From contig CAMTZM010000003.1 in NCBI GenBank assembly GCA_947086655.1, forward strand, positions 1 to 64,000: a stretch of 64,000 bases of DNA, written 5' to 3'. This DNA is from an uncultured Eubacteriaceae bacterium (GTDB taxonomy: Bacteria > Bacillota > Clostridia > Lachnospirales > CAG-274). Of the stretch, positions 33,369 through 42,035 are shown one piece after another. The translations under genes were made by a program, and so were the position numbers. The notes below the pieces were generated by a model that worked only from the letters and a program-made list of their open reading frames with translations, searched no databases and was not told the DNA's origin. Position 1 is the first letter of the stretch, and each line of letters opens with the position of its first letter.

Positions 33369-34580
33369 TTACGAACGGTAATCACCGTTTATTTTCACAT
33401 AATCATAAGTAAGGTCGCAGCCCCACGCCGTAGCTTTTGCTGTTCCTTCTTCAAGTATTATATCTATAAAAATATCAGTTTCTTTTAAAATCAAAGCTGC
33501 TTTTTGTTCATCAAAAATTATAGGGTTAGATTTATCCATTAAAAGTATTTCACCTTTAGAGCTTTTAAATTTAATAGTAACATTATCTGGGTCAAAATCT
33601 GCTTTTGAATATCCCATAGCACATAAAACCCTTCCCCAATTAGCGTCTTGTCCGAAAAGAGCTGCTTTAAAAAGGTTAGATGAAACAACGCTTTTAGCTA
33701 TAAGTCGGGCGTCGTTATCTGTTTTTGCATTTATAACATTGACTTCCATAAGTTTTGTAGCGCCCTCACCGTCTTTTACGCACATTTTAGCAAGTTTTTC
33801 AAGTACAAAGCAAAGTGCGTTTTTAAATTCATAATAATCGTTATTTTTATCTTTAATTTTTACTCCTGATTCACCGTTAGCCAATACAATTAACGTATCG
33901 TTTGTACTTGTGTCACCGTCTACGCTTATCATATTAAAAGTATTTTTAACACATTCATTTAAGGTTTCTTTAAGAAGTTTTTTATCTATTTCGGCATCGG
34001 TAGCAACAAAGCAAAGCATAGTAGCCATATTAGGGTTAATCATGCCTGTACCTTTTGCCATAGCGCATACGTTGACTTTTTTGCCTTCGCTTTCAAATTG
34101 TACGCATATTCTTTTAGGAACTGTATCGGTAGTCATAATTGCCTCGGCGGCGTTTTTTCCAGCTTGAATAGAGTAATCTGCCATAGAATATATATTTTTT
34201 ATTCCTTCTTTAACAATGTCCATAGGCATAGGCACTCCTATAACTCCCGTAGAACAGACAAGTATATTTTCGGGTTTTACACCGCAAAGTTTTGATAAAA
34301 TTTCGGTTTCGGTTTTTACGTCGTTCATTCCTTGAATGCCTGTACATGCGTTAGCGTTTCCGCTGTTAATAATAATAGCTTTTATTTCATTTTCAATTTT
34401 TTCAATATCCCATTTAACAGGAGCGGCTTTAACTAAATTAGTTGTAAAACATCCGGCAGCGGTACATAATTTATCAGAAATTAAAACAGCCATATCTTTT
34501 TTTTCTTTTTTAATTCCGCAATGAATCCCAAAAGCTTTAAAACCTTTGGGTGTATTTATTTCACCTTCAATAATTTTCAT
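33369..34580 (-). CDS. argJ: Bifunctional ornithine acetyltransferase / N-acetylglutamate synthase
   Basis: A 403-residue ArgJ that recycles the acetyl group between acetylornithine and glutamate. The self-cleavage and nucleophile site is in AKGTGMINPNMATMLCFVATDA near residue 178, with Thr as the nucleophile. STGVIGVPMP near 110 and the C-terminal DLTYDYVKINGDYRS are conserved. Having argJ explains the absence of argE in the operon; whether it also makes acetylglutamate from acetyl-CoA cannot be judged from sequence alone. It lies 23 bp after argC. Confidence 0.95.
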   Translation of the reverse strand: MKIIEGEINTPKGFKAFGIHCGIKKEKKDMAVLISDKLCTAAGCFTTNLVKAAPVKWDIEKIENEIKAIIINSGNANACTGIQGMNDVKTETEILSKLCGVKPENILVCSTGVIGVPMPMDIVKEGIKNIYSMADYSIQAGKNAAEAIMTTDTVPKRICVQFESEGKKVNVCAMAKGTGMINPNMATMLCFVATDAEIDKKLLKETLNECVKNTFNMISVDGDTSTNDTLIVLANGESGVKIKDKNNDYYEFKNALCFVLEKLAKMCVKDGEGATKLMEVNVINAKTDNDARLIAKSVVSSNLFKAALFGQDANWGRVLCAMGYSKADFDPDNVTIKFKSSKGEILLMDKSNPIIFDEQKAALILKETDIFIDIILEEGTAKATAWGCDLTYDYVKINGDYRS

Positions 34581-34603
34581 AAAAAAACACCTCCGATATT
34601 ATT

Positions 34604-35647
34604 TTAAATAGGGAAAGCAGAAATATTATCAAGTCCCTCACGCTCGTCAAATCCAAAAAGAATATTCATATTTTGAACAGCCTGTCCGGCAGCGCCTTTG
34701 ACAAGATTATCTATTGCGCCGACTACTATAATACGATTTGTTCTTTTATCTATTTTAAATCCTATATCGCAGAAATTAGAGCCTTTAACCCATTTTGTTT
34801 CAGGGAATATATCATTTTTTGTAAGTCTTATAAAATACTCATTTGAGTAATATTTTTCATAAGCTTTAAGTATATCGACATATTCAGCATTTTTTATAAT
34901 GTTTGCATAACAAGTCGATATAATACCTCTGTTCATAGGAACAAGGTGTGGTGTGAAATTAAGGACTATATCACAACCAGAAGCCTCTGATAATTCCTGT
35001 TCAATTTCAGGAGTATGTCTGTGAGATGCTATTTTATAAGCTTTAATTGATTCGTTTACCTCACAATAAATATTATTTATATTAACTGTACGGCCGGCGC
35101 CTGTAACACCAGATTTAGCGTCAATAATAATTGAATCAGTCTCAATAAGACCTTCTTTAACAAGAGGATAAAGAGAAAGTATGCTGCATGTTGTATAACA
35201 TCCCGGGTTAGCTATAATACGAGCGTTTTTAATTTCATTTCTATGAAGTTCGCATAAACCGTAAACGGCTTCTTTTAAAATTTCCGGACAATTATGTTTA
35301 ACATTATACCATGATTCATATGTATTTAATTTATGAAGTCTAAAATCAGCTCCTAAGTCAATTATTTTAGTATTTTTAAGAATATTTTCATTTATTCTTA
35401 CAGATGCTTCTCCATGAGGAAGAGCAAGAAAAATAACATCTAAATCAAGGGACATTTTCTCTATATTTTCATCTTCAAGAATAATATTTTCGTTATGTCT
35501 GTAATTTTCATATACGTCACTGTATTTTTTTCCTTTATAACTTCTTGATGTAACGCAATCCAATGAAACTTGAGGGTGATTATGCAAAATACGTACAAGT
35601 TCACTTCCGGCATAACCTGTGGCGCCAATTACACCTGCCTTAATCAT
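34604..35647 (-). CDS. argC: N-acetyl-gamma-glutamyl-phosphate reductase
   Basis: A 347-residue NADP-dependent reductase, third step of arginine synthesis. It begins KAGVIGATGYAGSELVRILHNHP (nucleotide binding), has FLALPHGEAS near residue 72 and the catalytic cysteine in IANPGCYTTCSIL near 150, and HRHTPEIEQEL near 208 with the catalytic histidine. It is the first gene of the arginine operon. No argF, argG or argH follows, so the ornithine-to-arginine steps are elsewhere. Confidence 0.95.
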   Translation of the reverse strand: MIKAGVIGATGYAGSELVRILHNHPQVSLDCVTSRSYKGKKYSDVYENYRHNENIILEDENIEKMSLDLDVIFLALPHGEASVRINENILKNTKIIDLGADFRLHKLNTYESWYNVKHNCPEILKEAVYGLCELHRNEIKNARIIANPGCYTTCSILSLYPLVKEGLIETDSIIIDAKSGVTGAGRTVNINNIYCEVNESIKAYKIASHRHTPEIEQELSEASGCDIVLNFTPHLVPMNRGIISTCYANIIKNAEYVDILKAYEKYYSNEYFIRLTKNDIFPETKWVKGSNFCDIGFKIDKRTNRIIVVGAIDNLVKGAAGQAVQNMNILFGFDEREGLDNISAFPI

Positions 35648-35663
35648 TATAAAACCTCCATTT

Positions 35664-35681
35664 TATGAATATATATTAAAA
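35664..35681. promoter_or_regulatory. Candidate ARG box (ArgR/AhrC operator)
   Basis: TATGAATATATATTAAAA matches the consensus TNTGAATWWWWATTCANA except at one strong position (A for C). A second half-site TATGAATTTTTGAA lies inside the promoter spacer. Confidence 0.5.
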
Positions 35682-35692
35682 ATTATTTTATA

Positions 35693-35721
35693 ATTATACA
35701 ACTTCAAAAATTCATATTCAA
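35693..35721 (-). promoter_or_regulatory. argC operon promoter
   Basis: On the minus strand TTGAAT (35721-35716), 17-bp spacer, TATAAT (35698-35693), about 45 nt before argC. Confidence 0.65.
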
Positions 35722-35808
35722 TATGCAATACATAAAATATTATACAATATTTTTTATTTTTTTTGTACAACTTTTTCCATGTAAAGTATAAGACTTATTT
35801 AAAGTATA

Positions 35809-35835
35809 TTTAATCCCATTAAATAGTCTTTGACT
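35809..35835 (+). repeat. Short dispersed repeat, copy 1
   Basis: TTTAATCCCATT followed directly by AAATAGTCTTTGACT. The same two blocks occur at 61158-61222 on the other strand, separated there by about 36 bp containing a hairpin. Confidence 0.45.
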
Positions 35836-35940
35836 GCTAAAAACTAAAAAAATTTATTAAAGATGAAATAAACGAATAATTTAATACAAAACTGCACAAA
35901 AATAAAATGTAGTAAAATAAAAAAAGGGAGCTGATATAAT

Positions 35941-36096
35941 ATGCATAAATTTACTACGGGTTTAATTGCCGGAGGAATTATAGGAGCAGCGGGATTAACT
36001 TACGCTCTTTCGGACAAGCGTTCACGCAAAAAATTAATGCGTGAAGGAAAGCACATGTTAAGACGTGCTGAAGACAAATTAGACAGATTTTGGTAA
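35941..36096 (+). CDS. Small glycine-rich membrane protein (YtxH-like)
   Basis: A 51-residue protein (MHKFTTGLIAGGIIGAAGLTYA then a basic tail SDKRSRKKLMREGKHMLRRAEDKL). The single hydrophobic GxxxG-rich segment at residues 6-22 followed by a basic amphipathic helix resembles YtxH-type small membrane proteins. GGGAG lies 10 nt before the ATG and a strong terminator follows. Codon phase is clean. No function is known; it could be a stress-related envelope peptide. Confidence 0.7.
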   Translation: MHKFTTGLIAGGIIGAAGLTYALSDKRSRKKLMREGKHMLRRAEDKLDRFW

Positions 36097-36120
36097 TTTT
36101 TAGATTTATGAATATGCGTA

Positions 36121-36157
36121 AAAAAATTCGGGAAAAAATTCCCGAATTTTTTTTATT
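36121..36157. terminator. Bidirectional terminator
   Basis: AAATTCGGGAA pairs with TTCCCGAATTT, flanked by A and T runs. It lies between the small + strand gene and the convergent TSCPD gene. Confidence 0.85.
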
Positions 36158-36162
36158 TAAAA

Positions 36163-36405
36163 TCATATTTTATAATTTTCGAGTGCTTTTGCAAGCTGGT
36201 CCGGACATGATGTCTGTTTAATGCCGCATTTAACGCCTTTAAGCTTATCAATAACAACATCAACATCAAGTCCTTCAACAAGGCGGCTTATACCTTGCAA
36301 ATTTCCGTTACAGCCTCCATAGAAACGGACGTTTGTAACTTTGCCGTCTTTTACGTCAAATTCGATTTTATTGCTGCATACACCCTTTGGAGTAAAATTC
36401 TCCAT
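36163..36405 (-). CDS. TSCPD domain protein (TIGR03905 type)
   Basis: An 80-residue protein with the literal motif TSCPDQLAKAL near residue 68 and conserved cysteines in VCSNKIEF, FYGGCNGN and GVKCGIKQTSC. This is the stand-alone form of the domain found at the C-terminus of class II ribonucleotide reductases and is probably metal-binding. The start at 36405 follows GAGGTGA; longer in-frame versions would run into the upstream gene. It sits 16 bp after the DUF4380 gene. Function is not established. Confidence 0.85.
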   Translation of the reverse strand: MENFTPKGVCSNKIEFDVKDGKVTNVRFYGGCNGNLQGISRLVEGLDVDVVIDKLKGVKCGIKQTSCPDQLAKALENYKI

Positions 36406-36421
36406 ATAAATCACCTCAAAA

Positions 36422-37345
36422 TTAGAATGAAATATATTTTTGAAGAAGTTCCTTAAACTGTTTTTCATTTTTTGAATCAGGCAGGCAAGGAGCTTCATAA
36501 ACTTCCCATTCTTCGCTTAAAAATACCTGTTCATTTGGAGCAAGTTTAACAAATTCGCCAAGAGCCTCCATTTCAATCATAGCTGAATTTGTATATGTTT
36601 CAAAACAGCAGCCATTATCAGGATAATTACCATTAAGTTTAGGCTCAAAAAACTTAATAAAAACCTGTTCTTTATTAAAATAAGCTGCAAAGCCGTCTTC
36701 GTTGTTTGTTCCTATTTTGAAAGCGCATTGAGCGTCAGGCGATTGTTTAAGAGAGATAAATTCATCTCCGAAATAAACTCTTTCATCGTTCATTTTACTA
36801 TATGGCCAAAGAACTACATATCTGTTATGAAGATAACCCGTATCACGTTTTGATTGAGGTATTATCTCAATACCTCCGGCTGCAAGCTGTGTAATAGACC
36901 ATGGGGCAAGTTCAATATCCCATACGCCGCAATTTTTAATAGTATTATCTACACTAACAAGAGAACTGTCAGGAGAGAAAGTTAAAGTAATAGATTTTTG
37001 TATATAATTAATTTCTTCAACTGGAGCGGTAAATGTAACTGAATTGTCTTCAACAATATAAGAAACAGGTTTATTATCAGGATAATAACATCTCGGCATT
37101 TCTTCAGGGCTAATCCAAAGTCTATGACCGCCGTAAAGTTTTATAATATCTCCGCCGTAGCAATCTTGAACATCTCCAAGAGTACTTTTATTTATATCTT
37201 CATAAAACATGTTATTTTTACCTTTTGCGGCAAAATAAATAACTCGTGGACCAACATCGATAGTGACTTTAACGTCAACAAAATCGTTTGAGATTTTCAC
37301 AAGTCTGCCGAATATAGAGTTATTTTCTTCTGAGACCGAAATCAT
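36422..37345 (-). CDS. DUF4380 family protein (mutarotase-like fold)
   Basis: A 307-residue beta-rich protein. Features seen are DVGPRVIYFAAKGKNNMFYED near residue 33, YGGHRLWISPEE near 70, CGVWDIELAPWSITQLAAGGIEIIP near 135 and a final SEEWEVYEAPCLP. This is the DUF4380 pattern, related to aldose-1-epimerase-like sugar-binding folds. No signal peptide is present, so it is probably cytosolic and acts on or senses a sugar. It starts after AGGAGG and precedes the TSCPD gene in a likely two-gene unit. Confidence 0.75.
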   Translation of the reverse strand: MISVSEENNSIFGRLVKISNDFVDVKVTIDVGPRVIYFAAKGKNNMFYEDINKSTLGDVQDCYGGDIIKLYGGHRLWISPEEMPRCYYPDNKPVSYIVEDNSVTFTAPVEEINYIQKSITLTFSPDSSLVSVDNTIKNCGVWDIELAPWSITQLAAGGIEIIPQSKRDTGYLHNRYVVLWPYSKMNDERVYFGDEFISLKQSPDAQCAFKIGTNNEDGFAAYFNKEQVFIKFFEPKLNGNYPDNGCCFETYTNSAMIEMEALGEFVKLAPNEQVFLSEEWEVYEAPCLPDSKNEKQFKELLQKYISF

Positions 37346-37611
37346 TTGAGCAAAACCTCCTAAAAAAATTTAATATAAAAGCAATATTTTATAAATTACA
37401 ATATGTTTACATTATAATACAAAAAAACCAATAAGTAAACCATTTTTTTACAAAATTTTTTAAAAAAGAGCAAAAAGTGCCCTTTAAATTTTTATGAATT
37501 TTTTAAGCGCTGCATTGAAAGAGTGAAATGTATATGTTAAAATAGAAACATTATGATATTATTTATTAATATGATTATATAATACGTTATAATTATTGGG
37601 AGGTAATCGAA

Positions 37612-38265
37612 ATGGATTATAAGAAAGAATTTATTAAATTTATGTATGAAAGCGGAGTTTTAACATTTGGCGAATTTACGCTTAAAAGCGGAAGGATTGC
37701 GCCTTATTTTATTAATACAGGCAATTATAATACAGGTGAGCAGATAAAAAAATTAGGTGAGTTTTATGCTCATTGCATAGAAGATAATAAAATAAAAGCG
37801 GATATATTTTTTGGACCGGCTTATAAAGGCATACCTCTTTGTGTGTCAGCGGCTGCGGCTGTATCCGATATTTATAAAAGGAATGTTTATTATAGTTTTA
37901 ATAGAAAAGAAGAAAAAGACCACGGAGAGGGAGGAGTTATTGTAGGCAAAAAACTTTCTGATGGAGACAATGTTGTAATAATAGAAGATGTTATTACAGC
38001 TGGAACAGCTATAAGGCAGACTCTTCCAATAATTAATAATGCAGCTAAAAATGTGTTGGTAAATGCTGTTATAATATCTGTTGACAGACAGGAAAGAGGA
38101 AAGAATGAAAAATCGGCGGTACAGGAAGTTTATGATGAGTTTGGGATAAAAGTATACTCAATTGTAACTCTTACAGATATAATTGAGTGTATAAATGAAG
38201 GATTAATTGATGCGAAGCAGTATCTTGACAAAATAATTAAATATAGAAATGAATATGGAGTTTAA
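37612..38265 (+). CDS. pyrE: Orotate phosphoribosyltransferase
   Basis: A 217-residue PRTase that makes orotidine 5'-phosphate from orotate and PRPP. It has GEFTLKSGRIAPYFINTG near residue 20, FFGPAYKGIPLC near 65, SFNRKEEKDHGEGG near 95 and the PRPP loop VVIIEDVITAGTA near 122. It is monocistronic here, with GGGAGG before ATG and TATAAT boxes upstream; no other pyr gene and no PyrR-type leader was seen. Confidence 0.95.
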   Translation: MDYKKEFIKFMYESGVLTFGEFTLKSGRIAPYFINTGNYNTGEQIKKLGEFYAHCIEDNKIKADIFFGPAYKGIPLCVSAAAAVSDIYKRNVYYSFNRKEEKDHGEGGVIVGKKLSDGDNVVIIEDVITAGTAIRQTLPIINNAAKNVLVNAVIISVDRQERGKNEKSAVQEVYDEFGIKVYSIVTLTDIIECINEGLIDAKQYLDKIIKYRNEYGV

Positions 38266-38270
38266 ATGAC

Positions 38271-38312
38271 ATAAGCAAGTCTCCGGTTATTTAAGCGGAG
38301 AGCTTGTGTATG
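38271..38312 (+). other. Hairpin after pyrE
   Basis: CAAG-T-CTCCG pairs with CGGAG-AG-CTTG around a 10-nt loop, with outer ATA/TAT pairs. There is no T-run after it, so it is more a 3' stabilising stem than a classical terminator. Confidence 0.5.
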
Positions 38313-38434
38313 TTGCCTCTGTAATCTATTCTTAATATATTATTCATAAAATGGAAATTGCGGAATTAAGTTAATTTTGTTATAATAACTATACAAAATA
38401 TTTAAGCAAAGCAATTTGAGAGGGAGGATGAATT

Positions 38435-40372
38435 ATGAAAAAGCTTTATATAATGCTTATATCTGTTTTTATGCTTGTTTTGTCTTTTGGAAGTATTTCA
38501 GCTTTAGCAGCAGGCATTGACGGAGTTTATGTAAATGGTTCAAAAATGATATTTAATGATGCTCAGCCTATAATTGTAAATAATAGGGTAATGGTTCCGG
38601 CGAGAGCAGCGGCTGAGTATTTAGGTATGACAGTTGATTGGAATAAAGAAACTGAAACTATGACTTTTACTAAGTCAGGACGTACAATTGTACATAAAAT
38701 GCGTTCAAATGTAATTACAGTAAATGGAACTGCGCTTACTTTTGACGTTCCTTCGATTAATTCTATGAATCGTACTTTAATGCCTATAAGAATGCTTGGA
38801 GAGTCAATTGGAGCTGATGTACAATGGGAAAATGATTTAAGAAGAGTTCTTATATCTACGGGAAGTTCTTCGGTAATGCGTGCAGAGGCAAATGTTGCGG
38901 CAGCAAGTTCAGGAGATTCGGTTATTGTAACGGTTGTAGCTTCATCAGATACTGAAAAAGTTAAACTTCAAGATACAGACAGCGGAAATATGGTAAATGA
39001 ATCATTTGTATATAATGAGAACGCTGATGGAAGCCGTGTATTTACATTAAATTGGATTCCTACATCGTCAACTTCAGGCTACAAATCTGTAAGGGCATAT
39101 GCTGGAAATTCAAGCGGGTATTCAAGTGATACATCAGGTACACAAGTTGTTACTATAAGTATTGCGGCTGGAACGAAACCAGAGATTAAAAATTATTATA
39201 TAAGTGATTATTCTGTTGATAGGAATGATTATGTAACTGTAACTGTTTATACAAATAATCTTGCCACAAGGGTAAAAATAGAAAATGATTTTAATACAGG
39301 TTCAAAAGAGCTTACAAGTTATAACACATCAGGTGAGAACAGAGTATTTGAGACAAAAATAAAAATGACTAAATCAGGTGACAGGGAATTAAATATTTAT
39401 GTAGGAAATTCAAAAGGCTATGAGTCTAATTGCACAAATGTTGTAATAGATGTTGACACATCTACGGGAAGCAGCAAAGATGACGATGATGACGATGATA
39501 AGGATATGATACAAAGAATTGAGTTAAGTGATGATGAGGTAGGTGTTGGAGGAGAAATAACGGTAGATATAAGAACTCATTATGATATTGACGAAGTTCG
39601 TATTTTAGATGGAGACGATGAAAGACTTGGAAAATCAATTTATCCTAAGACATCAAGCAGAACAGATAAAGAAAAAACATGGTCAATTACGATACCTATT
39701 GAAGAAGAAGGAAATAACACATATTTTGTATATGCTTATGAGAATGATGATGAGTATTATAGAAGTTTTAAAGTTAAAGGAATCAAGTATGATGACGATG
39801 ACCTTAGAATAATAAGTATTGTTCAGAAGACAAATTCAGTTTCATCAGGAGATTCTGTTGACTTTACTGTTACAACTACGTCTGAATGCCGTTATGTTGA
39901 GATAATGGATAATGACGAGAAGTTACTTGACAAAATTACAAATTATGATAAAAAAGGCGATTCAAGGGCATGGGATTTTACAATAAGAAAAGCCACTACA
40001 AAGAGTTATTATGTTTATATTTATGATAAAGACGACGATTCGGAATACAAAAAGTTTACAATTGACTTTGACGGAGGCGACGAGGCTGAAATAAACAGTT
40101 ATGACCTTGAAGACACAAAAGTTGACAGATATGATGATATTGAAGTAACAGTATGGACTAATAAAGCCGTTACATCAGTATGGATTGAGGATAATGACGG
40201 TGACAGAGTATGTAAAAAGAAAACAAAGTATACAAGAAAAGACGGCGATGAATATATTTGGGAATTATCTTTTGAAGCTGACGAAGAAGGCAGAATAAAA
40301 TATACGATTTATGCCGAAGATGATGATGGAAATACTGACAAGCAGTCATTTACAGTAACAGTAAGAGACTAA
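38435..40372 (+). CDS. Secreted stalk-domain protein with tandem acidic Ig-like repeats
   Basis: A 645-residue exported protein. A signal peptide (1-26) is followed by two stalk repeats (PIIVNNRVMVPARAAAEYLGMTVDW and SMNRTLMPIRMLGESIGADVQW, residues 30-145). Then come about five repeats of 85-100 residues with the pattern SVxxGDxVxVTVxT..V.I.D..G..L..Y....R.W...I......Y.VYAxDxDG. A seven-Asp run sits near residue 350, and the later repeats are very rich in Asp, suggesting calcium binding. There is no anchor motif, so attachment would be through the stalk repeats. It is monocistronic with terminators on its 3' side. Confidence 0.75.
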   Translation: MKKLYIMLISVFMLVLSFGSISALAAGIDGVYVNGSKMIFNDAQPIIVNNRVMVPARAAAEYLGMTVDWNKETETMTFTKSGRTIVHKMRSNVITVNGTALTFDVPSINSMNRTLMPIRMLGESIGADVQWENDLRRVLISTGSSSVMRAEANVAAASSGDSVIVTVVASSDTEKVKLQDTDSGNMVNESFVYNENADGSRVFTLNWIPTSSTSGYKSVRAYAGNSSGYSSDTSGTQVVTISIAAGTKPEIKNYYISDYSVDRNDYVTVTVYTNNLATRVKIENDFNTGSKELTSYNTSGENRVFETKIKMTKSGDRELNIYVGNSKGYESNCTNVVIDVDTSTGSSKDDDDDDDKDMIQRIELSDDEVGVGGEITVDIRTHYDIDEVRILDGDDERLGKSIYPKTSSRTDKEKTWSITIPIEEEGNNTYFVYAYENDDEYYRSFKVKGIKYDDDDLRIISIVQKTNSVSSGDSVDFTVTTTSECRYVEIMDNDEKLLDKITNYDKKGDSRAWDFTIRKATTKSYYVYIYDKDDDSEYKKFTIDFDGGDEAEINSYDLEDTKVDRYDDIEVTVWTNKAVTSVWIEDNDGDRVCKKKTKYTRKDGDEYIWELSFEADEEGRIKYTIYAEDDDGNTDKQSFTVTVRD

Positions 40373-40391
40373 ATTTATTAAGTTTTATAGG

Positions 40392-40440
40392 TGGGGATTT
40401 TTATTTATTGATATAAAATTTTAAAAGTCCCCATTTATTT
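40392..40440 (+). terminator. Terminator of the repeat protein gene
   Basis: TGGGGATTTTTA pairs with TTAAAAGTCCCCA and is followed by a T-rich tract. Confidence 0.75.
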
Positions 40441-40448
40441 TTAATAAT

Positions 40449-40503
40449 AAAAAAACTCAAACATAGTAATTTTAAAATACAATGTTTGAGTTTTTTATTT
40501 TTT
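40449..40503. terminator. Bidirectional terminator before cheC
   Basis: AAAAAACTCAAACAT pairs with ATGTTTGAGTTTTTT, flanked by A and T runs. It serves the convergent cheC gene. Confidence 0.8.
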
Positions 40504-40534
40504 TAAAGTGCCGATTATATTACAATAATATTTT

Positions 40535-41125
40535 TTATTTATCGGATACTTTTCCGAAGTCTGGTATAAGTATAAAATAGCCCGACATATATGTATTATC
40601 GTTTACGGTTGACTTAATTAGAAGAACTTTATCACCTATTTTTCCGAATTCAATAGCCGGTACGCTTAAAACTGCTCCAGCCATATCAACAGCTAAGTAT
40701 GGTATTGATGGAACAATTTTAAAGTGCATAAGTTCAGACATTGAAGAAAGATAAGAACTTGTAAGTATATTCCCCATTTCAGTTAAAACCGAATAATCCA
40801 TTTCATCAAAATCCGCAAATGACTTATTGTTTTTATTTAAAATATGATTAGTAAGACTGCATGCGGAACTTTCTTCCATAACATACATCATTATGCCGTT
40901 AATATCACCTGAAAGACTAACAAGTATACCGGCAACGATGTTCTCAGGACCATTAAGGATATCCGGAAGGTGTTTAAATTCAGGCATATTAACTTCAGGT
41001 ACGTTCATATCAATGCGGGTATTAAGCATATTAGCAAGACTTGTAGCCGCATTTCCCGCACCTATATTTGCTATTTCTTTAAGTATATCAAGATCCAGAA
41101 GATTAAATTTCCAATCAGTAGACAT
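40535..41125 (-). CDS. cheC: CheC-type CheY-P phosphatase
   Basis: A 196-residue CheC/CheX/FliY-family protein with two copies of the phosphatase motif (acidic/Ser-x3-E-x2-N-x~21-P): LKEIANIGAGNAATSLANML near residue 14 and LTEMGNILTSSYLSSMSELM near 112. Both Glu and Asn are kept in each copy, as in true CheC. It dephosphorylates CheY-P and often works with CheD. No other chemotaxis gene is adjacent; the only receptor-like gene in the window is the distant PocR-MCP. Confidence 0.88.
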   Translation of the reverse strand: MSTDWKFNLLDLDILKEIANIGAGNAATSLANMLNTRIDMNVPEVNMPEFKHLPDILNGPENIVAGILVSLSGDINGIMMYVMEESSACSLTNHILNKNNKSFADFDEMDYSVLTEMGNILTSSYLSSMSELMHFKIVPSIPYLAVDMAGAVLSVPAIEFGKIGDKVLLIKSTVNDNTYMSGYFILIPDFGKVSDK

Positions 41126-41188
41126 AATAATTTCTCCTTTTGGCAGACGCTTTTAAGCAGCTTGTTACAATACTGTTTACATACTTAT

Positions 41189-41218
41189 ATAATATCATTA
41201 ATACGATAGTTTTGTCAA
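41189..41218 (-). promoter_or_regulatory. cheC promoter
   Basis: On the minus strand TTGACA (41218-41213), 18-bp spacer, TATTAT (41194-41189). Confidence 0.6.
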
Positions 41219-41347
41219 ATTTATTAAAGCATTAATTTTATTATTGGCATATAAAATTTGTTTAATAGAATTTATATATACATATGAATAATTTAAAGTA
41301 TGCTTTAGTAAATATAATTTATCAGAAAAAAAATAAGGAAGGATTTT

Positions 41348-42031
41348 ATGAAACCTGTTATAGGGATTACTCCGGCGTTTGGTGAAAATATAATAAAATT
41401 AAATAAAGATTATATAAAAGCCATAAGCAAATCCGGGGGGATAAGTCTTATACTTACCTATGAAAGCGACATAGATGAAATAGAGGATATTACAGATGGA
41501 TATTTGCTTACCGGAGGAGGAGATGTTGATGCAAGTATTATAAATGAAAAGCAGCATTTTTTATCAAGAGATGTTTGTATTAAAAGGGATTTATTTGAAA
41601 TAGAACTTCTTAAGAGGGCTATAAAGGCAAAAAAACCTGTATTGGGGATATGCCGCGGCATGCAGCTTATGTGTATTGCTTCCGGCGGAAAAATAGAACA
41701 ACACATAGAAGGGCATTTTCAGCAGAGAAAAAGAAGCGAACCTTTTCACAATGTAAAAATACTTGAAAAAAGTTACTTAAATAAAATTATGAATATGTCT
41801 ATTGCGGAGGTTAATTCTTTTCATCATCAAGCAGTATCAAACCTTCCGGCTGATATTCTTGTATGTGCATGTGCTATGGATGGTGTTGTAGAGGCGATAG
41901 AGCATAAAAATCATCCTTTTTATATAGGTGTTCAATGGCATCCAGAGGCTATGTTTGATAAAAATGAGGAACAGAAATACATTTTTGAGGAATTTATAAA
42001 ATGTTCTGTTGACTTTAGGGGTGAAAAATAG
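41348..42031 (+). CDS. puuD: Gamma-glutamyl-gamma-aminobutyrate hydrolase-like class I amidotransferase
   Basis: A 227-residue peptidase C26 / PuuD-type protein. It has YLLTGGGDVD near residue 53, the nucleophile elbow LGICRGMQLMCIASGG near 100 (Cys), SFHHQAV near 158 and VQWHPEAM near 195 supplying the His-Glu pair. PuuD cleaves gamma-glutamyl-GABA in putrescine breakdown, but no other puu gene is here, so other gamma-glutamyl substrates are possible. AAGGAAGG precedes the ATG. The mscS gene follows at once. Confidence 0.85.
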   Translation: MKPVIGITPAFGENIIKLNKDYIKAISKSGGISLILTYESDIDEIEDITDGYLLTGGGDVDASIINEKQHFLSRDVCIKRDLFEIELLKRAIKAKKPVLGICRGMQLMCIASGGKIEQHIEGHFQQRKRSEPFHNVKILEKSYLNKIMNMSIAEVNSFHHQAVSNLPADILVCACAMDGVVEAIEHKNHPFYIGVQWHPEAMFDKNEEQKYIFEEFIKCSVDFRGEK

Positions 42032-42035
42032 TACA

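Noticed and set aside
35978-36166. Minus-strand reading frame opposite the small membrane protein gene
   Set aside because: It runs antisense across a clear + strand gene and a terminator, without a ribosome site.
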